Source: Byssochlamys sp. IMV 00236 (taxonomy: Eukaryota > Ascomycota > Eurotiomycetes > Eurotiales > Thermoascaceae). Taken from it: a DNA stretch of 64,000 nt. The notes under the pieces are model-generated. The model made no database searches. It saw nothing but the letters and a program-made list of their open reading frames with translations, and had not been told where the DNA came from. Of the stretch, positions 49,964 to 61,377 are shown in pieces (positions within the stretch are counted from its first letter, which is position 1; the number at the start of each line of letters is the position of its first letter). Made by a program: the position numbers and the translations under genes. The stretch lies in NCBI GenBank assembly GCA_001931875.2, contig MSJH02000775.1:1-64000 (forward strand). The letters run 5' to 3'.

Positions 49964-51240
49964 ATGCCTTATACCAAACGTACATCAGTTGACGCTGTTT
50001 ACCGGTCTTCGCATGTCCACAGACACAAGAGTGGCCACCATCGAAATGTTGAGAAGTCAAACGTCACAGTGCATGCTGTGATACCGACATATGGCAACAA
50101 GCAAAGCAAACAGACTCAACGTCAAGAAATTACTCAAGCTTTAGATCTATCATTGACTCAACGGACGCTTTCCGATCTTGCTCCGCATGAGAGACCTCTT
50201 ACTGGACCAGGGGAATGCATCGTGTGCCTGGAGACATTTCCTCCATCCTCTTTCCCTGATCGAGCGATCTCGTCTATTTGCGATCACACAAGCCCAGAGA
50301 GGCATCAGCAAAGGGTTTGCAGAGGTTGTCTTGCACAGCATTTGGATGCGCAGCTAAACAACTCCGGTCCTGATCGCTTGACATGTCCTATATGCCTGGC
50401 CGCTTTGGCACATACCGAGATCAAGCAATGGGCATCTCCAGCAACATTTGTGCGTTACGACTCTCTTCAGGCACGGACGGCGATTTCCTCTGATCCGAAC
50501 TTCATATGGTGTTGCAACCCGACATGTGGCGCTGGCCAACTTCACGTTTCTGGCGCCGAATCACCAATTGTTATCTGCCATGCTTGTGGCGCCCGTACTT
50601 GCTTCAACCACCCGAACGCGATATGGCATGAAGGGTTTACCTGTTATGAATTCGATCATCCCGAAGTTGCAGAGGAGCGTCGCAGGCAAGAAGCCACAGA
50701 GACGGAAGCCCTTGTGCAAGCGCAACAGGAAGAAAATGACCGCATTCGTGAACAGGTCCAAAGGGACCGTCGTCTCGCAATGGAACTTCAAGAAGAAGAT
50801 GGACAGCAAGAAGGTTCACAGTTGATAACTAATGTTGCAGAAATTGAGAAAGGACAGCAAACGAACGAGGAAGAAGTGCTGCAACAAATGGAAGCAGGGC
50901 AGAGACGGGTTAATGAAGTAACCAGAACACGTGCAAAGAACCAAGAAGAGGAAGCGGCTATTGAAAGAAATCGGTTGCAAGAGAGAGCCGAAAGACGCAA
51001 GGAAGAATTACAAGGAGAAGCAGAGGTGTCCAGGACAAGCAAACCGTGTCCCGGGGCAAACTGCTCATATTGGATAGTCAAGGTTGATGGTTGCAAACAC
51101 ATGACCTGTAAGTATAATTTAAACCATGCTCGAAGGGAGATACTAATATTCGAATTAAAGGCTCTCGTTGCCATCATGAGTGGTGTTGGGTCTGCAATCA
51201 ACCTTGGAGGAATGGCCACCTCAACGAAGCCTGTGGATAG
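49964..51240 (+). CDS. RBR-type (RING-IBR-RING) E3 ubiquitin ligase
   Basis: A 407-residue protein from exons 49,964-51,107 and 51,161-51,240 (1,224 bases). RING1 is CIVC...CPIC (about 85-144). The IBR region follows (about 155-226, with CCNPTCGAG, CHACGARTCFNH). A highly charged Glu/Gln/Arg-rich stretch (about 229-352) is predicted coiled coil. RING2 begins CPGANCSYWI (Cys362) and contains VDGCKHMTC, whose first Cys (377) is the expected ubiquitin-accepting residue. The second exon completes RING2 with SRCHHEWCWVCNQPW, so the splice is well supported; reading through the intron would destroy the domain. Family members transfer ubiquitin from E2 to a substrate through a Cys thioester. The start is uncertain: the N-terminal 80 residues are basic and featureless, and an upstream exon is possible. 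Confidence 0.87.
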
Positions 51241-54200
51241 ATACAAGGCAGATATTCTGAACAGTTAGAATGTAGGATCTCAAGGGAGTACTGTCCCACA
51301 ATCGAAATGCTCGAAATACCAGTCGCCCCAGGACTAATGACAGACCAAGGGAAATAAGCTTGAATGCTGTCCCAAATCATGTCCTTGTCTTACTATACTG
51401 TTTGGTTATCATTTCTATATTCAGCGAGCTGTGATCAAGCGTCATATTCACACCGTCATCGGTCTTTACACAAATGACGGTACACGTCCTATTTACCGTG
51501 TCGATCGAATGTTCTCTGGTCCTGGCCAGAGAGGTGGAAACACATTGTGTGTTTCCCAATGCCGCATACTCCTCGATGTCCCTGGACTACACAGTAACCA
51601 TCTGTTGGGGTAATCAACGGCATACTCGTCATTGTGATCTGTTCATGTCTTCTTTCCCTCCTTTCTTGAAGAACGGGGGCTCATGGAATTGCTCACCCGA
51701 AACTTGCTGTGCAAGTAAAATATACCAATGCATCTCTATAACGCCGTGAAACAAAGTGAGTGCAAGGCAGAACTGTATGACACACACCAGACAAGAATTC
51801 AAAACACTGCGCTCGACTAATACGGATCAATGAATATTCATGGGAAAGCGCGGATGATCGAGGCGTGCCGACCACTCCACCCAGGTTGGATGTTTCTGAT
51901 CATAATACCTAGCGGTTAGACAGAGCATCGACAGATGGGGATTTTTCATTTGTGTCCTCAACTGAACAAAAGAGCGGTGTGAATACCATAGCAACCCACC
52001 TCAAGCTTGCTTATGGGACCTTGTCATGTCGGGTGACATGTTTCCTTGAGGTAGGGTAGGCCCTTAGAAATGGTCGAGAACCTGACGTCAAAGAGGCGGG
52101 TCGAGGACCAGCGAACAAAGATCCTTACAATAGTCGTCCAGGGGATGTATCGGGAGATTGTGAAGGAGTTGCTATCGTTTAGATGGTGTGGAGATCCTTT
52201 TGTCACAGAAAAGCTAGAGACTCGGTAGCAGAGCAATGACGGGATCCTCTCAACAGAGGTAAAGTGAAGCTGCAGAGCCGCAGAATATACAGCCTTGCTT
52301 CTGGACTGCTGGCCAGGTGGAACCGAGTCTCATATTTCAAGTTTGCCGGTATAGACCTGGTAAGTGAACGCGCCCCCGTTCAGAAGAACGAAAGTAATGC
52401 AATACTGCTTAGATCAAGGACCTGTATACGACTTCCGAAAGGGCGGAGCCCTGGCGAGGAGCCCCAAACTCCACTATCATTTCAAATGCATGTATAGGGA
52501 CGGCCATGTCACCCTTTCTAAAAGACGTGGTGAACACGACATTCAGCGACAGCTCGGGCCGAACATAGTTTCGACAGAGTGAAAAAGCATTACGTTTTCT
52601 GAAACTGGTTATGTTCTTTTGGGCATGCTAGGGGTAGAAAAAAAAAGGAACAGGCTTCTAATGACAGGTTTGGCAGTCTCGAATCTCCCACAATAGTTTA
52701 TTACAGTGTTGAGGCTGCAAGAATTTGCTTATCCTGTTGTACCTGTCAGTCGGAGTTTTGTCTTCAATGAGCTAAGCACGTTGCTCCGCCGTTGTCGTGC
52801 CAGTTGGACTGGCGTTACCAGAATACAAGTCCATGTGAGATCCACTGCATCAATGGGATGATATTTCCAGGCTAATAACAGAGCAATGAAGCTCCTGACC
52901 AGGCGGTATCGAGTCTAAAGAACATTCCAAAACCGGCTACATTCCCATTTCTGATACAGCGCTTTATAGAAGGGGAAAGCTTCCGGTTATCCACAGAAAT
53001 GTTTCATACGGACTATACCCGCCTTCAGACTCTCAACGTGGCCCACGTTTGAGACAGATTTTCTAAGGTACTTGGCAATTGACCCGGTGGATAGATCTAA
53101 AGCTATGTCAGGCAGCGGGTCCTTGGACGGCGATCTCAGTTAGACGACGTCGCAGGAGAGGGCGGATCGACATTCTAGGCCTATTCTTCCGTACTCAACA
53201 GTAGTGACCATTCCCCTATCCGGAGTAAACCTCATTGCTTGGATCTCTCTCCAACTGACTAACATGCCTAGCGGCTCGCTGACATTGGCAGTGAGGCCAT
53301 ATTTCTGTACCAATCTCAGGTTTTCTATTACTGACGAGTGCGATTTAGATCCACCATCACCCTCTCGTACGGAGTACGTACTGCCACTTACCGTAAGTTT
53401 GAAAGAAAGACTAGCTAGTGGGAGATCGCTTCTGCCATTTTTAGATCGATCTTGTTCTCGGAACTATGCGCGATAGAGATCTCCGCCACTGGAATCTGAT
53501 TTCATCTTTCAATTGGGACCAGAAAGCATACTGTTTCCACTATGATTCACAAGGGCAGTTACGGATTAAAGCTCTACGCGGGTTTCCGAGATATCGTACC
53601 AGCAAGGGGTAAACATAGTCGGCAATCGAAAAGGAGTATTCGGGATAGGACCAGTCCCGAAGATGGCGGACAAGGCAAACCCAGGAAAACAAGAGGAACT
53701 GCCGCGTCCCGAAGACATGGATATGGCTTCCGGAGCTGAAGATCCGCGGCCCCACAGAATTCCCGAAGGAAAACATCCGAGAAGAAAAGAGAAAAGAGAA
53801 CAGAGAGAAAAAGAGAAGCTGTGGGCCGGTGCTCCAGACAAAAGTCGACCGCCCTTTTCTTGACGGGCTCCCCCAACACGGAGTCGAGACTGAGATCTCT
53901 AGCACGGTGGGCCTCTTGGTCTTTTGGAAGCGGGAAGTGGACACACGACAACTCATTTTCGTTTCTCTTTCCCTGGCCGCCTCGCGGGGAAGAGAGGAAG
54001 CGATCCGTACCTACGGGGCACGATGGCTTAGCTGGAAGTTGGACTGCGAATGTGCAACGTAACCGGTGTTGTTCTCGTTGAGTGTCTCCGAAGCGGTGAT
54101 CCCTGCTCGTCGACCCTGCCCCGGATAGCGAGACGGCAGTGGTGAGCTGCCAGCTATTACACAGCAACGTCGACTTGAGATTAGTTAACTATTATTACTA

Positions 54201-54814
54201 GTTATTATGTGCATCGTTGACCTCTGAGGAATGACCGGGATGCGGCCGAGAAACAGCTATCATGGTCCTCCGTGCTTTGTTCTACACTACACAGCGGGAA
54301 GACTTCCCAGTCGCCAACTATTCCCATCGCAAAGCGCGTCAAGCTGCAAATGGGAAACGTCCCATCGGCACTTTAGAGGGTCTCAGAGATCCGGGCTGAG
54401 TCGTGACGGCCCAAGTGCGCGGGACGGAGCGCGCCGCCTGCAAGGCTGATGTCCATTTATTGGAACCTGATACAAGCGGCTTCACCAGGACTCTCTTGCC
54501 CGGATCGCCGATCGGGGAGGATGTTTGGCCTGGAGAGAAAGAATCATACCACACGTGTGGCCGGGCACGAGCTTGTCTCGGTCTTGTTCTTCATTTCCTT
54601 GATGTTCTCGCGATGCCAACTCCCTTGCGCTAATATTATTTAAAGTACACGGAATCTCTGCGTCGGCTAGTCGCTGATTTCTCATTTATAACTGACAGTT
54701 GAATATTACTACTATATATCGTTCGCCCCAACCTGGAACTAATTTTAAGTTCTGTACCTACATACACCGAATCACTTTTGCCACTATTACATCATCACAA
54801 AGTGACAAACTGTT
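51241..54814. other. Gene-poor stretch with overlapping weak frames
   Basis: About 3.6 kb. I found no frame with a recognisable domain on either strand. At about 53,540-54,170, several frames on both strands are open at once, the longest on the - strand (53,574-54,167). A + strand frame at 53,663-53,863 is rich in Lys/Glu/Arg. TACGGAGTA lies at 53,368-53,376. Composition is ordinary, with no sign of RIP. Confidence 0.45.
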
Positions 54815-54904
54815 GTGAAAAGAATATTCAAAAGAGCAACGAGTCCCTTATCTATATCAACAAATTTGCGATCCGCTTTGCATCACATCATCGTTTCCCA
54901 CCAG

Positions 54905-55207
54905 ATGTCATCTCCGGCTCCCAGCAACCCCAAAATGTCTAGTGACAGTGATCGCACCGACCTAGGGCTCGATGAGCTCAGCGGCCTTGATGTGGTCAGC
55001 TACCAACGGCGTTGGGATGAGATCTATCACAAGACAATCCGCCAAATACAACAGATCAAAGGTTCGTATATGGTACACATCCATTTGTTCACTTCGACAT
55101 GTAGAAGATCTCTTCCTAGAGAATACTGGTACTGACATTTTTTAGAAGGTGAAAAGATCTCTCTTCAACGAGATCACCCATCAATTCCTGCGGACGACAA
55201 AAAATGA
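54905..55207 (+). CDS. Very small hypothetical protein, two exons
   Basis: A predicted protein of 72 residues from exons 54,905-55,061 and 55,146-55,207 (219 bases). It is Ser/Pro/Asp-rich at the N-terminus and then helical: LSGLDVVSYQRRWDEIYHKT, joined by the splice to EGEKISLQRDHPSIPADDKK and a stop. The intron has GT at 55,062 and a TTTTTTAG acceptor ending at 55,145, and the join is in frame. An in-frame ATG at 54,815 would add 30 residues, but the one at 54,905 is followed by a second (MSS twice) and gives a more natural start. I do not recognise a family; the middle segment resembles a short amphipathic helix. The gene is plausible rather than proven. Confidence 0.5.
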
Positions 55208-55862
55208 AAACCCATAAAGTCCAACGAAACCTTCCGTTTCTTATTTATTTATCTGACGCCTTCTTTTTTATGCGACGCTCACGCTTTGGGGAACTAGCGA
55301 CATGAGATGGATTCGATCCTACGGGTGTACATTTTGTTCTCCTCGCTTCGCTTCGTTTCGACTTCAGCAGTATAGACTTATTTCTTATATGTCCGGCGAT
55401 GGACAGCGATATGAATGGGAAGGAGTCGGTACGGAAAGAAAATGGGAAGGCGTTTTGGAAATATCCAGCGGGTCTGGATATGTGTCTCTCCTCTCTTAGC
55501 TTTGGCGTTTTTCTTTTTCCTTTTTTTNNNNNNNNNNNNNNNNNNNNNNNNNNNNTTTCATTTATACTGGATGAATTTCTTTTTCTCACGATAGATCAAG
55601 CTAGGTTGATGGCTCGTGATGAGGAAATGATAGATGAATTTCATATCTACGTTCACAAGACAGCGCGAGATGGTAACTTTTAGTACTTTCTACATTCTAG
55701 AGGAGAGAATACGGAGAAGATATCTCTCGGGATTGGTCTAGATACCGGTAAAAGAAATGTATGTTTTCTTTCCCTCCAAGAGTGCCATTTCTATATTTCG
55801 TAGTTTAACAAAGAGCAAATTTTTGTCTATACCTATCCCAAATGCAAAACATTATTATTGTG
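55208..55862. other. Intergenic containing the assembly gap
   Basis: The sequence lies between the small gene (+) and the 3' end of the WKF-domain gene (-). It includes the N run and pyrimidine-rich flanks. Frames crossing the Ns are meaningless. No gene seen. Confidence 0.6.
55528..55555. other. Assembly gap (28 N)
   Basis: A run of N bases flanked by T-runs on both sides, so the gap is probably a homopolymer or low-complexity tract the assembler could not resolve. The true length is unknown. Confidence 0.98.
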
Positions 55863-57335
55863 TCATTCCGAGTCAGAACTTGAATCGGAATCAGAACTAG
55901 ACTCCGAGCTAGAGTCGGAGTCTGAATCAGAAGAGGAGGACGATGAGGATGATGTGGCACGTCCCGCTGTTGATGAGGATGAAGTTGAGTTATCCGAGTC
56001 AGAATCTGAAGATGAGCTGCTGGAGGAGTTGCGCTTCGGGGCGGAGGAAGCGGGCTTCTGCGTTTTACTGTCCTTGTCATTGTCGTCGTCGCTGTCGCTG
56101 TCGCTCTCACTTTCGCTACTGCTCGAAATCTCAACGACGGCAGTACGGTTCTTCCGTTTCTTCTTCTTCTGAGCAGCGCTAGGAGGCTGTTTCGGCTTCT
56201 CTTCCGTCCAGACTGCACCGTTCACAGCGTACAGCACGAGTTCCGCTCGTTTGCGCTTCTCAAGTCGCTGCTTCGAGGCCGCGTCCAAAGCCTCAACGGC
56301 TGTGGGATCGCTGAATTCCTCCTTTCCGGCAGATAACTGGGATCGGAAAGCTTGCACCACGTTGTGGTAAGCCTTGCTAGTTTCGCTCTCGGCGTGGTCC
56401 TGCTCCTCCTCGCCTTGGGTTTCCGTTTCCTTTCCTTCTTCACTCGTCTGCTTCTTCTGTGATGCGGATCTCTCGGCCTCTATATCGTTCTTGATCGACT
56501 CCCCAGCCGCGATGCGAATCCGCATCTTCGCAGCCTCGCCTCGTAATCCTTTCAAATATGCCAGCAACGCAGCGTTATAGCGAGCAGGGACATGCTCGAG
56601 CGAGAGCAGATGCTTCAGAAGATGCGTCTCGCGGTTCTTCTGGAACTTCCAAATATCACGGTTTTCGTAGTAGCGCGAGAGGTAGGAGAGGACGGGTGTT
56701 TCGTGAATGTGGTCGGTTTTCGTAGTCGTAGTCGAAGTCTTCGATGCGTCGCCTTTCTTTGCGCGCTTCTTCTCTTTCTTCTTTTTCTTCTTGGATCCTT
56801 CTTCGTCTTTGTCCTTGTCTTCGCTCTCCTTCGATTGCGTCTGTAGCAATTCTTTGTCGCTCTTGTCGTCCTCCCGCTTCGTATCCGAGGTGAAAGTCAC
56901 GCTCTTCCTCCTATTCTCTACCTTTGCCTTCTTCACATCCTCCACCTTCTTATCCTGATCTTCCTCAGGATCAAAGCGCCTCTTCTTACTCCGTCCCTTC
57001 GATTCAGAAGCTTCTTCCTTATTATCATCATCATTATCCTTCTCGTCATCACCATCTTGATCTTCCTCAGCAACATCGCTCTTCGTCCGTTTGCCCTTCT
57101 TCTTCTTTTCCTTCTCGTCCTTTTTATCTTTCTTCTCTCCCTTTTCCTTTTTCTGCTTCTGCTTTTTCTCCACCTTTGTATCATCACCCGCGCCTCCTTC
57201 TCCTTCTTCACCATCAGCGACATCTACCTCCATCGCATCATCCCCAGCTGACGCAGAGCGCTTCTCATCCTTGGCGTTCTTCAGCTTCAGACCAAGCTTC
57301 TTCCACGCGGGAACCCGCGCTTTAGAATCGGACAT
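55863..57335 (-). CDS. WKF-domain nucleolar-type protein
   Basis: An intronless 490-residue protein of extreme composition. The ATG at 57,335 (MSDSKARVPAWKKLGLKLKN) is chosen over an open extension upstream, whose sequence is hydrophobic and untypical. Residues of about 35-210 are a Lys/Glu/Asp-rich disordered region with several nuclear-localisation-like clusters (KKRR, KKKKKKEKKRAKK). The WKF domain follows (about 220-285: TPVLSYLSRYYENRD, IWKFQKNRETHLLKH), the family of human C7orf50 and related factors found in the nucleolus. After a second charged linker, the last 80 residues are almost only Ser, Asp and Glu (SSSESESDSDS-type), like SRP40/Nopp140 tails that casein kinase 2 phosphorylates. 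A role in rRNA maturation is an inference from related proteins. Confidence 0.87.
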   Translation of the reverse strand: MSDSKARVPAWKKLGLKLKNAKDEKRSASAGDDAMEVDVADGEEGEGGAGDDTKVEKKQKQKKEKGEKKDKKDEKEKKKKGKRTKSDVAEEDQDGDDEKDNDDDNKEEASESKGRSKKRRFDPEEDQDKKVEDVKKAKVENRRKSVTFTSDTKREDDKSDKELLQTQSKESEDKDKDEEGSKKKKKKEKKRAKKGDASKTSTTTTKTDHIHETPVLSYLSRYYENRDIWKFQKNRETHLLKHLLSLEHVPARYNAALLAYLKGLRGEAAKMRIRIAAGESIKNDIEAERSASQKKQTSEEGKETETQGEEEQDHAESETSKAYHNVVQAFRSQLSAGKEEFSDPTAVEALDAASKQRLEKRKRAELVLYAVNGAVWTEEKPKQPPSAAQKKKKRKNRTAVVEISSSSESESDSDSDDDNDKDSKTQKPASSAPKRNSSSSSSSDSDSDNSTSSSSTAGRATSSSSSSSSDSDSDSSSESSSDSDSSSDSE

Positions 57336-58176
57336 CCTTATCCTTATATCTTGTATTTCAGATTTTTGCGTGTTGCGCGTGCGCGCGATTGGCGGAGAAA
57401 TTGAGAAAGGCAAGGCAAGGCAAGTCAAGTCGCACGGCGGAGAATTGACGGTGAAGGCGATGGGACCAATTAAATAAAAGGGAAAAAAATAACACGCAGA
57501 TAAGAGAATAAGAGATGATGAAAGAAAGAAAGATAAATTCACCAGCCCAATTGTATTGGCGAAATAGTTTTATTATAGGAGAAAGAGTTGGGAAGCTTTC
57601 TTTTCTCTTTCTTTTTTTTTCTTGTTTAGCTTTCTGGGGAAAATTTCCCACGTGAGCGGAAGGGGAAAGCTTTTTGCCTTATTTTTTTTTAGAGTTTTGG
57701 TCTAAAGCGGATGTCATAGTCTAGATAAACACTAGTTAACTATGTACTGTACAACTACATATCTATCTAATTATTTTTTGATTATTATTGTGATAAGTAT
57801 TTGTGTTTGTTACTAAGGGTGATTATGTACCTGTCTATGTACATACGAAAAGTACTACTAGACACTCAATAAATTATCCATTTTACATCCGACTAATTTC
57901 CATTGAGGATTATTTTTGAAACTGGTGTAATTTATTCAAGTGCGCCATTGTAAAGATCATGACAGAAAATGGACCTTTCTATGATCCTCGCAAAGTCCTA
58001 ACTATGCATTCAGCGCAGCAAGCACTCCTCACTCCCATATATACACCCAGTCATGAGTCTCGCATCATTCACAGAACATGAGTAAGATCCAGAGCGTAAC
58101 GGAGAACGGGGGGACAGGAGAGAAGAAGAAAAAGGATTCGACAACTGAGACTCGTTGGAGACGGGCAAACTCAGCT
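57336..58176. other. Intergenic, promoter of the WKF gene
   Basis: The sequence holds the promoter of the WKF-domain gene and the 3' region of the gamma-tubulin complex gene, both on the - strand. It is A+T-rich with T-runs near 57,600-57,690. No gene seen. Confidence 0.55.
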
Positions 58177-61100
58177 CTATGAGATGTTCGCATTTCCGTC
58201 CCCGTCCTCTGCGCCGGCTCCATTCGTTTCCTTGCCCTTGTCTTTCTCCCTCTGAGTGCTGGTTTCTGCATTGCTACCGGAACCAGAGCCATTCCCTCCT
58301 GATGCTGATGCTGATGCTGATGCCGCTGCCGCTGCTGCAGCCTTGCGCCGTGCCCGTTCTTTCTCCCGGGACGAGGCGCCTGCGGTAGCGGTCCGTCTCC
58401 TCTTGACTGGGTGATAGACATCGTTGAAGTTCATCACAACACCCAGGAACCGCATGTCCACATCGGGCTGGTAGGCTAAGTCACCCAGCAGGATGTTCAG
58501 ACGGGAGCGGAACTCAGCTGAGAGGTCGCGAAGGCGCGTCCGCAGAGACGGTAGCATATGGTCATCAACAGAGAGACCACCACCACGAGCAGTCGGGGTG
58601 TCTAGCTCGTCGGCTACTTCCAAAAGATTGGGCGTGGCGGCAATGGACGGAGATTCTGAAATGGAGTTCGTATGCGCTCGGCTGCCCCGTCTCGAAGACG
58701 GAAACATGTCTCGTTCCGTGACGCCCCAGCGGCCCTGCGCTGTACGCGTCTCGATCTTCGCACTCAGTTCTTGCCGGCGGCTGAACTCGGCTATCGAAAA
58801 CGAGTATAGGCCATCCACGGCATCCTTATAAGAGAGCATGATCTTCAGGATGTGATGCAGCTGGCTCAGGAAACTCTCTTCCTGATATTTCCGGGAGCTC
58901 GAGGATGACCCTAAGAGACCCTTATGCGTGATCGAATTCAAGTATTTCGTATGTGCTTCAATCAGATCGTCGAGGGTGCAGCCGGGCTTGGAGATAGCAG
59001 CTTGTAGCTGATCCCAACTGGCTTCGATGACTTCGAAGAGGATGTAGTATTGCAGCTGACACACGAAATGGATCATTTCCGCAATAGCACATCGTGCGAG
59101 TTTCCAGTCAGCACCAACCTTGTCGTCAACAGACGCCAACGAGCCTCTGGCGCCGGTCATGAATCGACGCCAGCTGCTGCCCAGTGCAAATTCCACGCGT
59201 TTCACGCGCCATAAGAAATTGAAAACTTTGAGGTACTGTGTTGAGCCCCATGGGGTGATGACCACGTCGACAGGAGGATCGATCTTGTATTCCAGCGTGA
59301 AACAATCCCAGCCGATCTCTCCGTGGCTGAGTTCGAGCATGCGCGCGTCTAAACGGCGAAGAACATCCGGTGAGTCATACTGTGCATTGGATGCACGGAT
59401 GGCATGCTCCAATTGAGCAGTAAGCGTATGACGATATTGTGAGTTCGCCGGACGGTCAAGATTCGAGGCCAGAGACTCCATAAGCAGAGCAATGAAATCT
59501 CCCTGGCCAAGGAGAAGGTATTTCTTCAGAGCCTTCAAGTGGTCGAAGAGCTTAAATTTAGTGTCCATGAGATGGATCAAGCGTGCCATCGTGGTTTTGT
59601 AAGCTTCATCGATCGAACTTTCTAAGCTTGCCGTGTCGCCATACCGCAGCTCTTTGGATGCTTGCTTGGAGTATGCTTCAACCCACGCAGACTCCCCACA
59701 GCCGTACCGGATGAAGTTCAGTGACTTTCCAATCAAGAAGACCTTCTTCGCAAAATCCTGGGTGATGATGGACGGGACCATATTATCGTCTAATTTGTAC
59801 TTATCCTCCCATACACTAGAGGCTGTTCGTCGAGGGTCGACGATGGGCTTGAATTCCGGCTCGACGACAAAGAATTCCAGCCATGGGTCAGATAACTCAC
59901 CGTCGTAGATCCACTGTCGAAGCATATCATAGAAAGGACGTGTAATGTGTGTTAGGAGTCGTTCCGCAAAGGCGCAAACAAAGGGATCGCCATGCGACGA
60001 GGAGAAGCCGTGGATCAAGGAGATCAATTGACCACCCTTCTTGTCTACTGCAGGTTAGAGTCGCTCTGTCAAGAAGAAACCAGGCAACTTACTCTTGGCT
60101 TCCTCTACAATCAAACTCATCAGCCGCAAGGCCATTGTAGCGTCCCTTGTCCACACGACACAGCGCTTCAAGGTAACGCCGCCTTTGACAACTCCCCTGG
60201 GATCACTTTGGTCCGTAACAGCAGCCAATGCTCTCCTGATTTCCCCTTCCAGTGTGGCCACCAATCCCAAGTATGAACGCAGCTCATTCCCAACCGCAGC
60301 CCTCAGACTCTGCGCGACAAGTCCCCCTTCGGAACCTTCCGAAAAGTCCTGAAGACCTTTATATAGCAGACACGGTTCTGCCAGAGTGTGTAGAAGTGAT
60401 AAGACAGGAATCGGTAGCGTCGGAGGTAGTTTAATAGAGGTGGGAGAGGAGAACTCCAGATTTTTTGAAGACAACCCTTGCAAATTGAACGGCAGATCTC
60501 GCAAAAGGGCCGATTCGGGCGGTTTCATCGCATTCAGACCTGGTTCAGCAGTCAACGGGGAGAGCTGCTCCACCTCTGGGGCTGCCTCTCTCGACACGCT
60601 TTGAGCATGAGCTCGAGCAGCACGAGGCGTCGTCTCCCTCTCCGGTTCAGCCACACTAGGTCTCTTCTCTTTCATCCGGTCTTTCAATTCCTTCGCCTTC
60701 CTGGTCGACGCTGTCCTCTCAATCTGTGCTCCCCGCTGCGAGACAGACGAACTGATAGCCGGACCTTCGCCTTCAGGATCATCCCTAAACCTCATTGCGG
60801 TGGTACCATTCCTCCCTCTCCTTCCCTTGAACAGCATACTCTCCAGATTCCCGTCCTCCATCAACGGACTCCGACTCCTCTCAGCCTCGTCTACCTCCAT
60901 CGGAAGGGGTCCTCCCATACCCTCAATCTCATCCGTCCCAGACTCTGAGAGCCGGTATAGCAGATATAAAATAGCCCATTTCTGACCCAGCACCGGCTGC
61001 GTTAGCAGCCGCGAATAGAGATTCGAGAACCGCACCGCTTTATCTGGACTGGGATTCTCGCGCAGGAGCTTCCGCTTGATCAGATCAGAGGCACTGTTGA

Positions 61101-61377
61101 TGTTCTCTCCCATTAAACTTCCTCTGCGGCCGGAACCGACCCCGGATGGGGAGTTTGGATCGTTCCCTGATTCGGAGGTGTGATGGTCGATAATGCGCCA
61201 GGCACGTTCGAGGTAATCGCGGTGACGCTGCTCTTCAGCTGCAGCGAGGGCTTCTTCATCGTCGGAGTAGGCGTCCCCGATCGCGGAGGGATCCAGCGGC
61301 GGTACGAAGGAATCGACGAGTTGGGAGAGGGCATCGTCAATGCGACGTGGGCGCGCAGATGTGTGACGAGAGGACAT
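58177..61377 (-). CDS. Gamma-tubulin complex component 3 (GCP3/Spc98-like)
   Basis: A 1,050-residue protein from exons 61,377-60,093 and 60,044-58,177 (3,153 bases). GCP3 and GCP2 bind gamma-tubulin and build the microtubule-nucleating complex at the spindle pole body. Identification rests on the conserved join region GGQLISLIHGFSSSHGDPFV followed by LTHITRPFYDMLRQWIYDGEL and DPWLEFFV, and on the C-terminal GRIP2 core (WGSTQYLKVFNFLWRVKRVEF, MIHFVCQLQYYILFEVIE, YLNSITHKGLL). The N-terminal 300 residues are mostly disordered. Residues after about 960 form an Ala/Ser/Gly-rich tail encoded by imperfect GCTGAT/GCTGCC repeats. The intron falls after residue 428 and the join is in frame. The length is usual for aspergilli, longer than yeast Spc98 (about 850). 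Confidence 0.93.
58299..58343. repeat. Imperfect GCTGAT / GCTGCC trinucleotide repeat in the GCP3 tail
   Basis: The + strand reads GATGCTGATGCTGATGC and then GCCGCTGCCGCTGCTGC. On the coding strand this gives runs of alanine and Ala-Ser pairs in the disordered C-terminus of GCP3. Confidence 0.85.

Noticed and set aside
57336..57542. Upstream in-frame extension of the WKF-domain gene to 57,542
   Set aside because: The extra 69 residues are hydrophobic and unlike the rest, whereas the ATG at 57,335 begins the expected MSDSK/AWKKLGLKLK start.
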